Part shown: positions 1 to 8,823 of the stretch, piece after piece
Layout of the letters: each line of letters begins with the position of its first letter
How positions within the stretch are numbered: the stretch's first letter is position 1
Assembly: GCA_002424045.1 (NCBI GenBank)
Contig: DIPH01000025.1
Location: 62,001 to 126,000, forward strand
Direction of reading: 5' to 3'
Length of the DNA stretch: 64,000 bases
DNA from: Firmicutes bacterium UBA5493
GTDB lineage: Bacteria > Bacillota > Limnochordia > Darwinibacteriales > Darwinibacteriaceae
Made by a program: the position numbers and the translations under genes
Notes under the pieces: generated by a model
What the model was told of the DNA's origin: nothing
What the model saw: the letters and a program-made list of their open reading frames with translations, nothing else
Databases searched by the model: none

Positions 1-1314
1 GTGTACGTCCCCCGTTGCAACAACCGGGAGATCCAAACTCTCGCCGATTTTCACAATTTGCTTGTTAATCCGTACTAAGTCGTCTTTGGACTGTACATGG
101 GTTGTACCAATCAAGAATGCATTATTGCCCACAGGCTGAATCTCTAAATAATCGTAAAAGGAGGCAATGTTCATCACATCAGGATTGCTATTCAAAACTG
201 CTTGATAGACTTCCCCTGCTTCGCAGGCAGAACCCACAATTAGTCCTTCGCGATGGGTTTCAAGCAAAGCCCGAGGAATCCGGGGCGTCCGGTAAAAGTG
301 CTCTAAATGGGCATAAGAAACAAGGCGGTATAAGTTCTGCAAACCCACCTTATTTTTGGCCAAGAGTATGATGTGAAACGAACGTCCCTTGCCCTCAGGG
401 TCGTCTACTAAATAGCCTTCTACTCCATAGATGATTTTTACTCCATATTTTTTCCCGGCGCGATGGGCATCCGGAAAAGCTTGAACGACCCCGTGATCAG
501 TAATGGCCAGGGATTCGTGGCCGAGAGATGACGCTAGTTTTACCACATCAGCCACATCAATGGTGCCGTCGAGTCCACTCATTTTCGTGTGTAGGTGCAA
601 CTCCACTCTTTTGACCTCCGCGTCATCGGTGAGCGCGGGTGGTGCATCGGCTAAGGTCAAGCCTTGAACCATGAGGGCCAGTTGATTGTCAAAGGATTGG
701 AATTGCAGGTTACCTCGTACTTTGAGCCATTTTCCTTCCTCTATACCAAGGTCCTCCGGCTCGTCCAAGAAGGCCTTGCAGCTAAGAGTGTCAGTTCCAT
801 CACACAAGTCAAACATAATCAGAGTCTTGCCTGTGCGTGTCAGGCGAGATTCAAAAGACACGACCTCACCTATGATCACAACTCCTCGTTCTTCTTCCTG
901 TAAATCTACGATCGGCACTGCCTGTCCCCCAATGGAATTTGAGAGCAGCCCCCGCCTGCGGCGATTACTCTTTGACGCCCCATTACTGCCCTTGTTCTCT
1001 GAAACAAGGGAGCTATTTTCTACCCTATTTACCTGTTTGATGGCTTTCTGAAGATACAGTTCATCGGACTCGAGAGACTCCATCGTCCACTCAAAACGGA
1101 CACTTAGAACTTCTGGTACCAAGTCCAAAACAGCCTTGGATAACTCATCCCAGAGACGTTTGTCGCCTTGAGGTTTCCCTTTGAGGAGCAACGTCCACTC
1201 TCTACGTTCGGCGTCTACGCCAATCTCCACAATCTCCACTTTCTGAGCGATAGGATGGGAGCTCAACGAGGCTAGATAATGCCTGTCCTCAGGCTCAAGA
1301 TACAAGGAAGCCAA
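1..1314 (-). CDS. polC: DNA polymerase III PolC-type, N-terminal part (runs off the left edge)
   Basis: Replicative DNA polymerase alpha subunit of Gram-positive type. Only the first 438 residues are in the window; the exonuclease, polymerase and C-terminal domains lie beyond base 1. The visible part has the PolC N-terminal region, an OB-fold (about residues 146-182, around FESRLTRTGKTLIMFDL) and the start of the PHP domain (from about 235, VELHLHTKMSGLDGT, then AITDHGVVQAFPDA near 270). The OB-then-PHP order is the PolC signature and separates it from DnaE. The start is TTG at 1314, preceded by GGAGGTGA at 1319-1326; there is no ATG nearby. It follows the GT2 gene across a terminator-like hairpin, so it may be partly uncoupled from the upstream operon. 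polC after proS is the Bacillus order. Identity is certain; the start is well supported. Confidence 0.95.
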   Translation of the reverse strand, partial: MASLYLEPEDRHYLASLSSHPIAQKVEIVEIGVDAERREWTLLLKGKPQGDKRLWDELSKAVLDLVPEVLSVRFEWTMESLESDELYLQKAIKQVNRVENSSLVSENKGSNGASKSNRRRRGLLSNSIGGQAVPIVDLQEEERGVVIIGEVVSFESRLTRTGKTLIMFDLCDGTDTLSCKAFLDEPEDLGIEEGKWLKVRGNLQFQSFDNQLALMVQGLTLADAPPALTDDAEVKRVELHLHTKMSGLDGTIDVADVVKLASSLGHESLAITDHGVVQAFPDAHRAGKKYGVKIIYGVEGYLVDDPEGKGRSFHIILLAKNKVGLQNLYRLVSYAHLEHFYRTPRIPRALLETHREGLIVGSACEAGEVYQAVLNSNPDVMNIASFYDYLEIQPVGNNAFLIGTTHVQSKDDLVRINKQIVKIGESLDLPVVATGDVH

Positions 1315-1323
1315 AAAATCACC

Positions 1324-1352
1324 TCCAAAAAAAGGTGAGCCCCTGGGGGCTC
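1324..1352 (-). terminator. Rho-independent terminator between GT2 gene and polC
   Basis: On the minus strand an inverted repeat GAGCCCC/GGGGCTC (1337-1343 and 1346-1352) is followed after ACC by seven T residues (1333-1327). It begins 22 bases after the glycosyltransferase stop, and its T tract abuts the polC ribosome binding site, so read-through or an internal promoter must supply polC. Confidence 0.7.
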
Positions 1353-1374
1353 GAACCTGTTTGGCTCGTTAGAA

Positions 1375-2037
1375 CTATTCTTCATTGTAATCTTCGTCAT
1401 GAGCTTTTTTATCAGGGAGCATAGAACGGACAATGTCCTTGTACATTTCCATTCGAGCTTGCAGGCCAGGAATCAGTCCCCTTTTCTCCTCTTTCGTCAC
1501 TTGGGAAACGTATGGCAAGGTTACCCGCACGATATCAACACCATGACGCTCCGCGTAGTGGGTCAGTGCCATCTCCACGCCAAACCGACTGTCTTCGAGC
1601 TTGGGAACTGCATCAAATAAGTCTTTCCTCACTGCCCGTTGCCCTGAGAGAGAAGGTGCGATCTTCTGGGCCAGATCTGTAGAGACCCGTCCCTCAGAAA
1701 AGACACCAATACTCATGGCAGTCTTGCCTGATAGGACTGGCTCTACGAGGGCCTCGATATGGCTTCTTTGTAGACCAACCAAATCTGCATCCACAAAGAG
1801 TAGCACATTACACGACGTGTTGGCGGAACCGGCTTTCATGGCCCCACCCTTCCCTACATTCTGAGGTAAGGTAACCACCTTTACTGGGTAGGCTGAAGCC
1901 ACGTACACTGTATCATCTGTAGAACCATCACTAACCACAATGATCTCATCGATCACCGGGCAAGAAAGCAGGGCCTGCACCACTACCCCAATTGTCTGCT
2001 CCTCGTTGTAAGCAGGAACAATAGCTGCTACACTCAC
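1375..2037 (-). CDS. Family 2 glycosyltransferase (GpgS/dolichyl-phosphate-sugar synthase type)
   Basis: A 220-residue GT-A fold glycosyltransferase with no membrane segments, probably cytosolic. VPAYNEE (7-13), SDGSTDD (36-42), GKGGAMKAG (62-70) and the metal-binding DAD (83-85, within FVDADLVG) are all present, as is the GT2-type GQRAVRK stretch near 132-138. Among GT2 enzymes the short length and GKGGA motif resemble glucosyl-3-phosphoglycerate synthase and dolichyl-phosphate sugar transferases; the donor and acceptor cannot be read from the sequence. Translation is coupled to proS: the GTG start at 2037 overlaps the proS TGA. The acidic tail (DEDYNEE) is unusual but short. Family call is secure, substrate unknown. 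Confidence 0.85.
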   Translation of the reverse strand: MSVAAIVPAYNEEQTIGVVVQALLSCPVIDEIIVVSDGSTDDTVYVASAYPVKVVTLPQNVGKGGAMKAGSANTSCNVLLFVDADLVGLQRSHIEALVEPVLSGKTAMSIGVFSEGRVSTDLAQKIAPSLSGQRAVRKDLFDAVPKLEDSRFGVEMALTHYAERHGVDIVRVTLPYVSQVTKEEKRGLIPGLQARMEMYKDIVRSMLPDKKAHDEDYNEE

Positions 2038-3752
2038 AGAGCTTCGCCATCCTTCAAGAAACCCTTGATTGTAGGCACAATGTCCCCCAGAGGTACACTC
2101 GTCTTCTCCTTCGTGCGACGCAGCGTAATCTCCATTTCCCCATTTTCTAAAGATTTGGAACCAATTGTGACGCGGATGGGGAAGCCAATCAAATCGGCGT
2201 CTTTAAATTTCACACCTGGACGTTCATTTCTATCATCTAAAACCACTTCAACACCTTCTGCTTTTAGCTCCTCATAGAGTCTCTGAGCCGCTTCGGCCTG
2301 TGCTTGGTCCTTCATGCTTACGGGGACCACGATAACCTGGTAGGGTGCGATGGACATGGGCCAAATGATCCCGTCTTCATCATAATTTTTCTCGATAACG
2401 GCGGCCACAGTCCGTCCGACCCCGATGCCATAACATCCCATGATCAAGGGAACCTCTGTTCCGTTTTCCTCTAAGAAGGTTGCTCCCATGGCTTTGGAGT
2501 ACTTGGTACCGAGTTTAAATACCTGTCCCACTTCGATGCCTCGAGCACCTTGTAAAGTACCCGAACAGCGAGGACAAGCATCGCCCGGCTGGCTTTCTTT
2601 CAAGTCTACAAAGGCTGTCACTTGGAAATCTCGGTCCAAATTGGCGTTGATTGTATGCTGATCGTCACTGTTGGCTCCGACCACAGCGTTGACCATGTGT
2701 TCTATGGCATAATCAGCATAAAGGGGGATCGCTAGACCTACAGGTCCTGCAAAACCTACTCTAGCCCCTGTAACTCGAAAAATGGTCTCGTCATCGGCTA
2801 AATCAAGTGACTCACACTGCAGCAATTTACGCAACTTGATTTCGTTGAGGTTGTGGTCACCCCGTACCAAGGCTGCCACCGGCTTTCCATCTGCTACATA
2901 AAGAAGTGTCTTGATGCAGTCCTCGGGCTTCACGCCTAAAAACTGGCTGATCTGCTCAATGGTACTGGCGCCAGGTGTGGGAACCGTCTCCAGGGCACCC
3001 AATTCTACTTCGTTCTCCGTATAACGAGGTATTCTAACGCCTTCCGCACGCTCTGCGTTAGCAGCGTATTCACACTCCGGGCAGAAGAGGACCAAATCCT
3101 CCCCAGAGTCGGCCAGGACCATGAACTCGTGGGTCACGTCTCCTCCTATTGCTCCCGAATCCGCCTCTACGGGATGAGCGTCAACGCCGCAACGCTCAAA
3201 GATGCGCTTATAGGCGTGGTATGCCGCCCAATAACTGTCATCAAGGGATTCGTTATCCCGATCAAAGGAGTACATATCCTTCATGATAAACTCACGGCCT
3301 CGCATGAGTCCAAAGCGGGGCCTCATTTCGTCGCGGTATTTATTCTGAATCTGATACAGCCTTAGAGGGAGTTGTCTGTACGAACGCACCTCAGAGCGCA
3401 CTAAAGCAGTAATGATCTCCTCATGGGTAGGCCCGAGACAAAACTGCCTCCCCTGCCGGTCCCTAAGACGAAACATTTCGTCGCCATAGTCATTCCAGCG
3501 CCCGGACTCCTCCCACAACTCAGAAGGTTGGATAATAGGCAAAAGGACTTCTTGCCCATGGATATTATTCATTTCTTCACGGATAATCTGTTCCACCTTA
3601 CGAATAACCCGCAGCCCTAAGGGAAGAAATGCATACACTCCCGCGGCTGAACGGCGCATGAGTCCGGCCCTGAGCATGAGTTTATGGCTGATAATCTCAG
3701 CCTCCGACGGAGTCTCTCTTAGTGTAGGTGAATATAATTGCGACATGTACAT
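2034..3752 (-). CDS. proS: Prolyl-tRNA synthetase (bacterial type with editing domain)
   Basis: Charges tRNA-Pro with proline. At 572 residues it has the length of the bacterial-type enzyme with the INS editing domain between class II motifs 2 and 3. Visible are the N-terminal core (SAAGVYAFLPLGLRVI), motif 2 region (QFCLGPTHEEIIT, about 105-117), the editing insertion (roughly 230-400, including VAALVRGDHNLNEIKL), motif 3 (GCYGIGVGRTVAAV, about 445-458) and an anticodon-binding C-terminus (VVLDDRNERPGVKFKDADL). The ATG at 3752 is chosen because AGGGGA lies 8 bases upstream; ATG at 3746 is possible. It lies 11 bases after ispG and overlaps the GT2 start. Confidence 0.97.
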   Translation of the reverse strand: MYMSQLYSPTLRETPSEAEIISHKLMLRAGLMRRSAAGVYAFLPLGLRVIRKVEQIIREEMNNIHGQEVLLPIIQPSELWEESGRWNDYGDEMFRLRDRQGRQFCLGPTHEEIITALVRSEVRSYRQLPLRLYQIQNKYRDEMRPRFGLMRGREFIMKDMYSFDRDNESLDDSYWAAYHAYKRIFERCGVDAHPVEADSGAIGGDVTHEFMVLADSGEDLVLFCPECEYAANAERAEGVRIPRYTENEVELGALETVPTPGASTIEQISQFLGVKPEDCIKTLLYVADGKPVAALVRGDHNLNEIKLRKLLQCESLDLADDETIFRVTGARVGFAGPVGLAIPLYADYAIEHMVNAVVGANSDDQHTINANLDRDFQVTAFVDLKESQPGDACPRCSGTLQGARGIEVGQVFKLGTKYSKAMGATFLEENGTEVPLIMGCYGIGVGRTVAAVIEKNYDEDGIIWPMSIAPYQVIVVPVSMKDQAQAEAAQRLYEELKAEGVEVVLDDRNERPGVKFKDADLIGFPIRVTIGSKSLENGEMEITLRRTKEKTSVPLGDIVPTIKGFLKDGEAL

Positions 3753-3763
3753 TAGCGTATCCC

Positions 3764-4819
3764 CTATCTTTCTGCAAGCAACTTGTTAGCTTCAAGAACC
3801 AAAGCATCCACCAATTCGTCTTCCGGAACTTTGCGAAGAATCTGTCCATGGCGAAAAATGAGCCCGACGCCCTTGCCCCCAGTGATTCCTAAATCTGCTG
3901 ACTTAGCTTCGCCAGGTCCATTTACCACACAGCCCATGACCGCAATGGTTATGGGCAGAGGAAAGTCACCTAGACGTTTCTCCACTTCTGCAGCGATTCC
4001 TTCTAAATCGATCTCAGTTCTTCCGCAAGTAGGACAAGAAATAAAAATAGGCCCCCTCTGGCGCAAGCCTAGACTCGAAAGAATTGCCCAACCCACTTTC
4101 ACTTCCTCAATCGGATCCGCCGTAAGTGATACCCGGAGCGTATCACCTAAACCTCGCGATAAAAGAGCGCCTAGGCCAGCGGCTGATTTCACTGTACCAA
4201 ACCACTTCGTACCAGCCTCGGTGATTCCCAAGTGCGTCGGATAGGAAACACGTTTGCTCAATTTTTCATAGGCTTGCACTGTCATATCGATTTCCGTCGA
4301 TTTGAGCGACACTACAATGTCGTAGAAGTTCAGCCTCTCGAATATGGCAATGTGCTCCAAAGCACTCTCTACCATGGCCTCGGCTGTCCTTCCGTACTTC
4401 TTAAGCAGGGGCGCCGATACCGAACCAGAATTAACCCCGATGCGAATGGGCACCTGACGTTCCTGGGCCGCCTTAACCACCTCGAGCACCTTTTGCTCTG
4501 AACCGATATTTCCAGGATTGAGGCGGAGCTTATGGACCCCGGCCTCTAAAGATCGTAAGGCCAAGCGGTGATCAAAATGAATATCCGCGACCACAGGCAA
4601 AGGGCTCTGTGGTACGAGCGAAAATAAAGCTTCAGCCGCCTCTTCGTCCGGTACTGCAACACGCACAATATCGCATCCAGCGGAAGCAAGGGCCTCAATT
4701 TGTGTCAGTGTGGCCAAGGCATTTCTTGTATCGGTGTTAGTCATAGATTGCACGGTAATGGGGGCTCCCGCCCCTATGGGGACGTCGCCAACCATCACCT
4801 GGCGTGTCAAATGACGCAT
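3764..4819 (-). CDS. ispG: 4-hydroxy-3-methylbut-2-en-1-yl diphosphate synthase
   Basis: IspG (GcpE) converts MEcPP to HMBPP in the non-mevalonate isoprenoid pathway using a [4Fe-4S] cluster. 351 residues, the length of the usual bacterial form without the insert domain. The TIM-barrel N-terminus begins RHLTRQVMVGDVPIG; cluster ligands are seen as CPTC (C262, C265) and C297 in MGCVVNGPGEA, with the conserved Glu at 304. The start is ATG 4819 because AAGGAG lies 8 bases upstream; the reading frame stays open to 4879, but that would overlap rseP and add 20 unrelated residues. With dxr (5869-6999) two MEP-pathway steps sit in this operon. Confidence 0.96.
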   Translation of the reverse strand: MRHLTRQVMVGDVPIGAGAPITVQSMTNTDTRNALATLTQIEALASAGCDIVRVAVPDEEAAEALFSLVPQSPLPVVADIHFDHRLALRSLEAGVHKLRLNPGNIGSEQKVLEVVKAAQERQVPIRIGVNSGSVSAPLLKKYGRTAEAMVESALEHIAIFERLNFYDIVVSLKSTEIDMTVQAYEKLSKRVSYPTHLGITEAGTKWFGTVKSAAGLGALLSRGLGDTLRVSLTADPIEEVKVGWAILSSLGLRQRGPIFISCPTCGRTEIDLEGIAAEVEKRLGDFPLPITIAVMGCVVNGPGEAKSADLGITGGKGVGLIFRHGQILRKVPEDELVDALVLEANKLLAER

Positions 4820-4835
4820 CCTACACACTCCTTGT

Positions 4836-5864
4836 CTAGGAAAAGAGATTGATACGGGACAGATCCTTAAATGTAGCAAAAAGCATCAAAGCCATCAAAA
4901 GCGCCAATCCAATAAACTGGGCTATACCCCTTGTCTCCGGTGCCAAAGGCTTACCGCGCACCGCTTCTACAAGGAGAATAAGGATCCAACCACCGTCCAA
5001 AACTGGAACAGGAAGCAGGTTAAGTAGTCCCAAATTAATGTTGAGAATAATGGCTAGGACTAACAAGTTGGGTAGCCCATGACGGGCTGTTTCTCCCACA
5101 ATCTGGACAATTCCAATCGGTCCCGATACTTCCACCTTTGTCTTCCCCGTAATCATATTGCCGATATCCGCAATCAACTGCGTGGTCAGTCGCCATGTCT
5201 GCGTCACTCCCGCCTCGAGGCTTATGAGGAATGGGTACTGCGCCTTGGAGTCAATACTGACCCCAACCCGGCCTACACCATCCCGGTCTTCCGGAGTCAC
5301 AAGAATTGTCACCAGTTCTTGCTGCCTGCGAACCACCACTTGCATTTCTTCCCCTGCTGATAGCCCAATTAACTCCACAATCCTCTCTGAACTGTCCACA
5401 CTCTCCCCGTTGACAGACACAAAAAGATCGCCTGGCCTAAAACCTGCGGCCTCTCCAGGTGACTGAGGTTCCACATAGGTGATGGTAGGGGGAACTGCAA
5501 CAAGCATGAAGTAAAGCACAAAAAGAACGACAGCGAACACGAAGTTCATCATGGGCCCAGCGGCAATCGTACTGAGACGCCAAGGAAGGCTTTTGTTGTT
5601 AAAACTGCCTTCATCATCCTCTGGAGCTACCTCTTGCCCATCCACAGGTTCATCCATACCTGCCATTTTCACAAACCCCCCCAAAGGAAAAGCCCGAAGT
5701 GAATACTTCGTGTCACCCCTTGTGACGCTTCCCAGAGGGGGCCCAAATCCTATGGCAAACTCATAAACACGTATCCCCGCAAGCTTGGCCACGCAAAAGT
5801 GTCCGAGCTCGTGGAAGAGTACAATCGTTCCAAATATGACTACAAAAGCTATTAGTGTTACCAC
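4836..5864 (-). CDS. rseP: Site-2 intramembrane zinc metalloprotease RseP/RasP
   Basis: Membrane protease of regulated intramembrane proteolysis; in Bacillus the orthologue RasP cuts anti-sigma factor RsiW and remnant signal peptides. 342 residues with HELGH (H18, E19, H22) in the first membrane helix, a single PDZ domain (about 128-195) and the second metal-site motif NLLPVPVLDGG (282-292, Asp290). About four membrane segments. GTG start at 5864 with AGGGTGATA in front, 4 bases after the dxr stop; the coupling dxr-rseP-ispG-proS is tight. The acidic loop DEPVDGQEVAPEDDEGS (71-87) is the usual variable region. Substrate in this organism not shown. Confidence 0.95.
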   Translation of the reverse strand: MVTLIAFVVIFGTIVLFHELGHFCVAKLAGIRVYEFAIGFGPPLGSVTRGDTKYSLRAFPLGGFVKMAGMDEPVDGQEVAPEDDEGSFNNKSLPWRLSTIAAGPMMNFVFAVVLFVLYFMLVAVPPTITYVEPQSPGEAAGFRPGDLFVSVNGESVDSSERIVELIGLSAGEEMQVVVRRQQELVTILVTPEDRDGVGRVGVSIDSKAQYPFLISLEAGVTQTWRLTTQLIADIGNMITGKTKVEVSGPIGIVQIVGETARHGLPNLLVLAIILNINLGLLNLLPVPVLDGGWILILLVEAVRGKPLAPETRGIAQFIGLALLMALMLFATFKDLSRINLFS

Positions 5865-5868
5865 ACTA

Positions 5869-6999
5869 TCACCCTCTCTTATCCATCAAAGCCCTAGACC
5901 TCAGCCGAGCTTCTTCGTCTATGGCTAGTATTTGCTCTAGTGACGGAAATGATTTACCCTGAAATGTCTCTACCACCGCACTGACAACCTGAGGTATGTG
6001 AGTGAATTTGAGCTTTCCTTCCAGAAAGGCTGCCACCGCTTCTTCATTGGCCGCATTCAAGGCAACCGGTTTTTCACCACCGGCCTCCCCCGCTTGGTAT
6101 GCCAAGCGAAGACTGGGAAAACGCTCCCACCTAACTGCTTCGAAGGAGAGACTACCGGCCTTGACAAGATCAAGGGCCTGGACCGGCGAATCAAAGATAT
6201 CAGGATAGGTTAAAGCATACTGAATAGGTAAGCGCATATCGGCTGTACCCATATGGGCCAGTAAAGTCCCATCTTTGAGCTGCACCATAGAATGCACAAT
6301 ACTCTCTGGATGAACTACGACATCGATCTTGCTATAGGGAAAGTCAAAGAGCCAGTGGGCTTCAATAACCTCCAGTCCCTTATTCATCAGGGTAGCTGAA
6401 TCGATGCTGATTTTCCCTCCCATATCCCACCTTGGATGGGCAAGGGCTTGTTTTACCGTAACGTGGTCTAAGGAACCCTCGTAGGCTCTGAAGGGGCCAC
6501 CAGAGGCCGTCAAGATAATCTTCTCTATATCAGCTCTGTTGCGTCCAGAAAAAAGATTCCACAGCGCACTATGCTCCGAGTCAATGGGTATGAGCTGCTC
6601 CCTATAGTTCATGACCAAATGTCCACCGGCAACCAAAGTTTCCTTGTTGGCTAGGGCCACACGCTTTCCAGCCTCCAAGGCCCGTAGCGTTGGTTTTAGC
6701 CCCATGGCCCCAACAAGGGACACAACCACAAGATCGCAGCCGGGGTCGGTAGCCATGGCCTCCAGGCTCTCCAGATCACTGTAGACCGGAAGTGAAAACT
6801 CGTCCCTTAAGGCCCTGGCCTGTTCGGGATGTGCTATGCAAGCAAACTTGGGCCTAAACTCTGCGATCTGCTTTCTCAGGAGCTCATAGTTGGAGCCAGC
6901 CGAAAGACCATACACAGTAAATTCGGGCCGGCGACGCAGGACATCAAGAGTCTGGGTTCCAATCGAACCAGTAGAACCGAGTACAACTACATTAGGCAT
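5869..6999 (-). CDS. dxr: 1-deoxy-D-xylulose 5-phosphate reductoisomerase
   Basis: Second enzyme of the MEP pathway, making MEP from DXP with NADPH. 376 residues, normal length. NADPH-binding GSTGSIG (8-14), ANKETLVAGG (117-126), metal ligands in PIDSEHSALW (D140, E142), the active-site loop HPRWDMGGKISID (188-200) with NKGLEVIEAHW after it, and VVHPESIVHSM are visible. Start ATG 6999 is preceded by AAGAAGGGG; the frame stays open to 7062, overlapping the upstream gene, but the extra residues precede a canonical MPNVVVLG start. It lies between a YtvI-like permease and rseP. Confidence 0.96.
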   Translation of the reverse strand: MPNVVVLGSTGSIGTQTLDVLRRRPEFTVYGLSAGSNYELLRKQIAEFRPKFACIAHPEQARALRDEFSLPVYSDLESLEAMATDPGCDLVVVSLVGAMGLKPTLRALEAGKRVALANKETLVAGGHLVMNYREQLIPIDSEHSALWNLFSGRNRADIEKIILTASGGPFRAYEGSLDHVTVKQALAHPRWDMGGKISIDSATLMNKGLEVIEAHWLFDFPYSKIDVVVHPESIVHSMVQLKDGTLLAHMGTADMRLPIQYALTYPDIFDSPVQALDLVKAGSLSFEAVRWERFPSLRLAYQAGEAGGEKPVALNAANEEAVAAFLEGKLKFTHIPQVVSAVVETFQGKSFPSLEQILAIDEEARLRSRALMDKRG

Positions 7000-7058
7000 A
7001 AGACAACCCCTTCTTACAGAGTGATAGGCCAAAACTCGAGCTGTCGCAAAGGACGCAG

Positions 7059-8015
7059 TCATTGATTGGCGGAATCGTTACGTATAAATGCTTTGAGAAA
7101 AACCATGAGGACAGGACCTACCACAGCTCCTAGAGGTCCCCAAAAGCGAAAACCGGTATAAAGCCCCACCAATGCTACTAGGGGATGGAGACCGAGCCGT
7201 TCACTGACCAAATGGGGCTCGCCCCATTGTCTTAAGAGTAATAATATCAGATAACCTACACCTAAAGCTATAGCTGTGAATGTATTTCCCATCCACAGCT
7301 GAATGATAGCTAAAATAAAATAGACCAAACCAGGTCCCAAAATGGGGCACAAATCAAAAAAACCGACGAAAAAACCTGACAACAATGCATAGGGAAGGTC
7401 GAGAATAACAAAGAAGACCATGCTCACCGTTGTGGAAAGCAGCATTAGGACTAATTGTACCTGGACAAAGTGCCATAGGGCCCCAGAAGCATCGTGATAA
7501 ATCTGACGGGGGCTGAAACCCTTTAATCTTGGTAGTTGTTTGGCCAAAAACTGGATTAGCATCCTCTTATCTCGGCATAAGAAATAGGCACTCACAGCAG
7601 TAATAGTCCAAATGAGAAAAAGATCAGGAATGACCAAAGCCCATCTAACAAGGGTGTGCAGACCAAGACCTGTATCTAGCATCGGTAAAGCTTCCAAAAG
7701 CTGGGCCAAGTGCTCAGAATATACATCAGTTGAGAATGGGAATAGCCTGGAAACATAGGATAGCCCCTCAAGTTCGTCCCACAACTTGAGCAAGAAGAGA
7801 GTGACTAGAGCGGGCAGGGTCAAAAAGGCCATGAGTGCGAGGATAAGTGATGTAACAGAACGAGACCAGCCTTTAGACTCTAGGAAACTCACAGGTACGT
7901 CCATGACGAATGCCACGAAAAGCCCAAGAAAGAATGGGGCCAAGTAGGGAAAGGACCAACGTAGCACAAAAAGCATTCCACAAAAGCCCACCACGGCTAG
8001 GACGAAAGGTGGCAA
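7059..8015 (-). CDS. AI-2E/YtvI-family membrane permease
   Basis: 318 residues with about seven hydrophobic segments and the AI-2E transporter family layout: N-terminal helix pair (PFVLAVVGFCGMLFVLRW, FLGLFVAFVMDVPVSFLE), a central amphipathic stretch (about 110-150), and the C-terminal block with PYALLSGFFVGFFDLCPILG and GFRFWGPLGAVVGPVLMVF. Family members include YtvI (a sporulation membrane protein), TqsA and Na+/H+ antiporter-like proteins, so the substrate is not predictable; no autoinducer role is implied. TTG start at 8015 after AAGGGGTGAAGG. Its location between cdsA and dxr is not the Bacillus arrangement. The 3' end overlaps only the discarded dxr extension. Confidence 0.8.
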   Translation of the reverse strand: MPPFVLAVVGFCGMLFVLRWSFPYLAPFFLGLFVAFVMDVPVSFLESKGWSRSVTSLILALMAFLTLPALVTLFLLKLWDELEGLSYVSRLFPFSTDVYSEHLAQLLEALPMLDTGLGLHTLVRWALVIPDLFLIWTITAVSAYFLCRDKRMLIQFLAKQLPRLKGFSPRQIYHDASGALWHFVQVQLVLMLLSTTVSMVFFVILDLPYALLSGFFVGFFDLCPILGPGLVYFILAIIQLWMGNTFTAIALGVGYLILLLLRQWGEPHLVSERLGLHPLVALVGLYTGFRFWGPLGAVVGPVLMVFLKAFIRNDSANQ

Positions 8016-8048
8016 AGGCCTTCACCCCTTCACGGGGTCACGAGGCAC

Positions 8049-8816
8049 CTAAGAGAATATGCTTAGTAGGGCAAAAAGTACAGGAAAGACGAAGGCTAGA
8101 GAGTCAACGCGATCGAGGATACCTCCATGACCAGGCAATAGAGAACCGGTGTCTTTCACAGCGCGTTCTCGCTTCATGGCTGACTCAACCAAGTCACCAA
8201 GCTGAGCACATACAGAGAGGACTACGCCAAACAAGATCGTCTGCTCTAGAGAACTCCCTGCAATCAAAGCAAAAACGACCCCTGTCAAGGCCGCAGCCAA
8301 CAGTCCAAAGAGTGCTCCTTCCACCGACTTTTTCGGGCTTATCTTGGGAGCAAGCTGACGCTTACCATAGCAGCTTCCTCCAAAATATGCCCCTGTATCG
8401 GTGAGCCAGGTGACGGCCAAACCAAAGACAGTCCAAACGATACCAAACTCTTCCCGCACCAGCACCAAGAAACTGTAGAGAACGACGACATACAGTACCC
8501 CAACGAGGTTGAAGGCTGAGGAAAAACTATGCATGCCACTGAATGTCGCCCGGATCATGTAGTAAAACAATTGGAAAACCAACCACAGAAGCAGTTTTGT
8601 ACCGTCTAATCCACTATATGTCACCGCTAAAAAACTTAGTCCCGACACTAGAAGGTAATCCAGATACAGACCAGGGCCACTAATTCTAGCGAACTCCACA
8701 AGTCCCGCCATGATGATTAGAAACACCAAGACACGCCAGACGATCCCTCCAACGTAGAGAGCTGCAAGGAGGATAGGTACGCCGATGACGGCAGTGAGAA
8801 TCCGTTGTGCTAACAT
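8049..8816 (-). CDS. cdsA: Phosphatidate cytidylyltransferase
   Basis: Makes CDP-diacylglycerol from phosphatidic acid and CTP, the branch point to all phospholipids, in the cytoplasmic membrane. 255 residues, about eight hydrophobic segments. The family signature runs from SAMKRERAVKDTG (212-224) to LPGHGGILDRVDS (227-239), with the upstream conserved TDTGAYFGG (139-147). ATG 8816 follows GAGGACTT and sits 7 bases after the uppS stop; an upstream in-frame extension to 8927 lies inside uppS and lacks homology to the family. Confidence 0.95.
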   Translation of the reverse strand: MLAQRILTAVIGVPILLAALYVGGIVWRVLVFLIIMAGLVEFARISGPGLYLDYLLVSGLSFLAVTYSGLDGTKLLLWLVFQLFYYMIRATFSGMHSFSSAFNLVGVLYVVVLYSFLVLVREEFGIVWTVFGLAVTWLTDTGAYFGGSCYGKRQLAPKISPKKSVEGALFGLLAAALTGVVFALIAGSSLEQTILFGVVLSVCAQLGDLVESAMKRERAVKDTGSLLPGHGGILDRVDSLAFVFPVLFALLSIFS

Positions 8817-8823
8817 AAGTCCT

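Noticed and set aside
1324..1360. tRNA-like or selenocysteine-like hairpin near 1340
   Set aside because: Simple GC stem with T tract on the minus strand; no acceptor, D or T-arm pattern.
7910..8404. Plus-strand open frame across the permease/cdsA boundary
   Set aside because: Antisense to two well-supported membrane protein genes, no start signal and no family resemblance.
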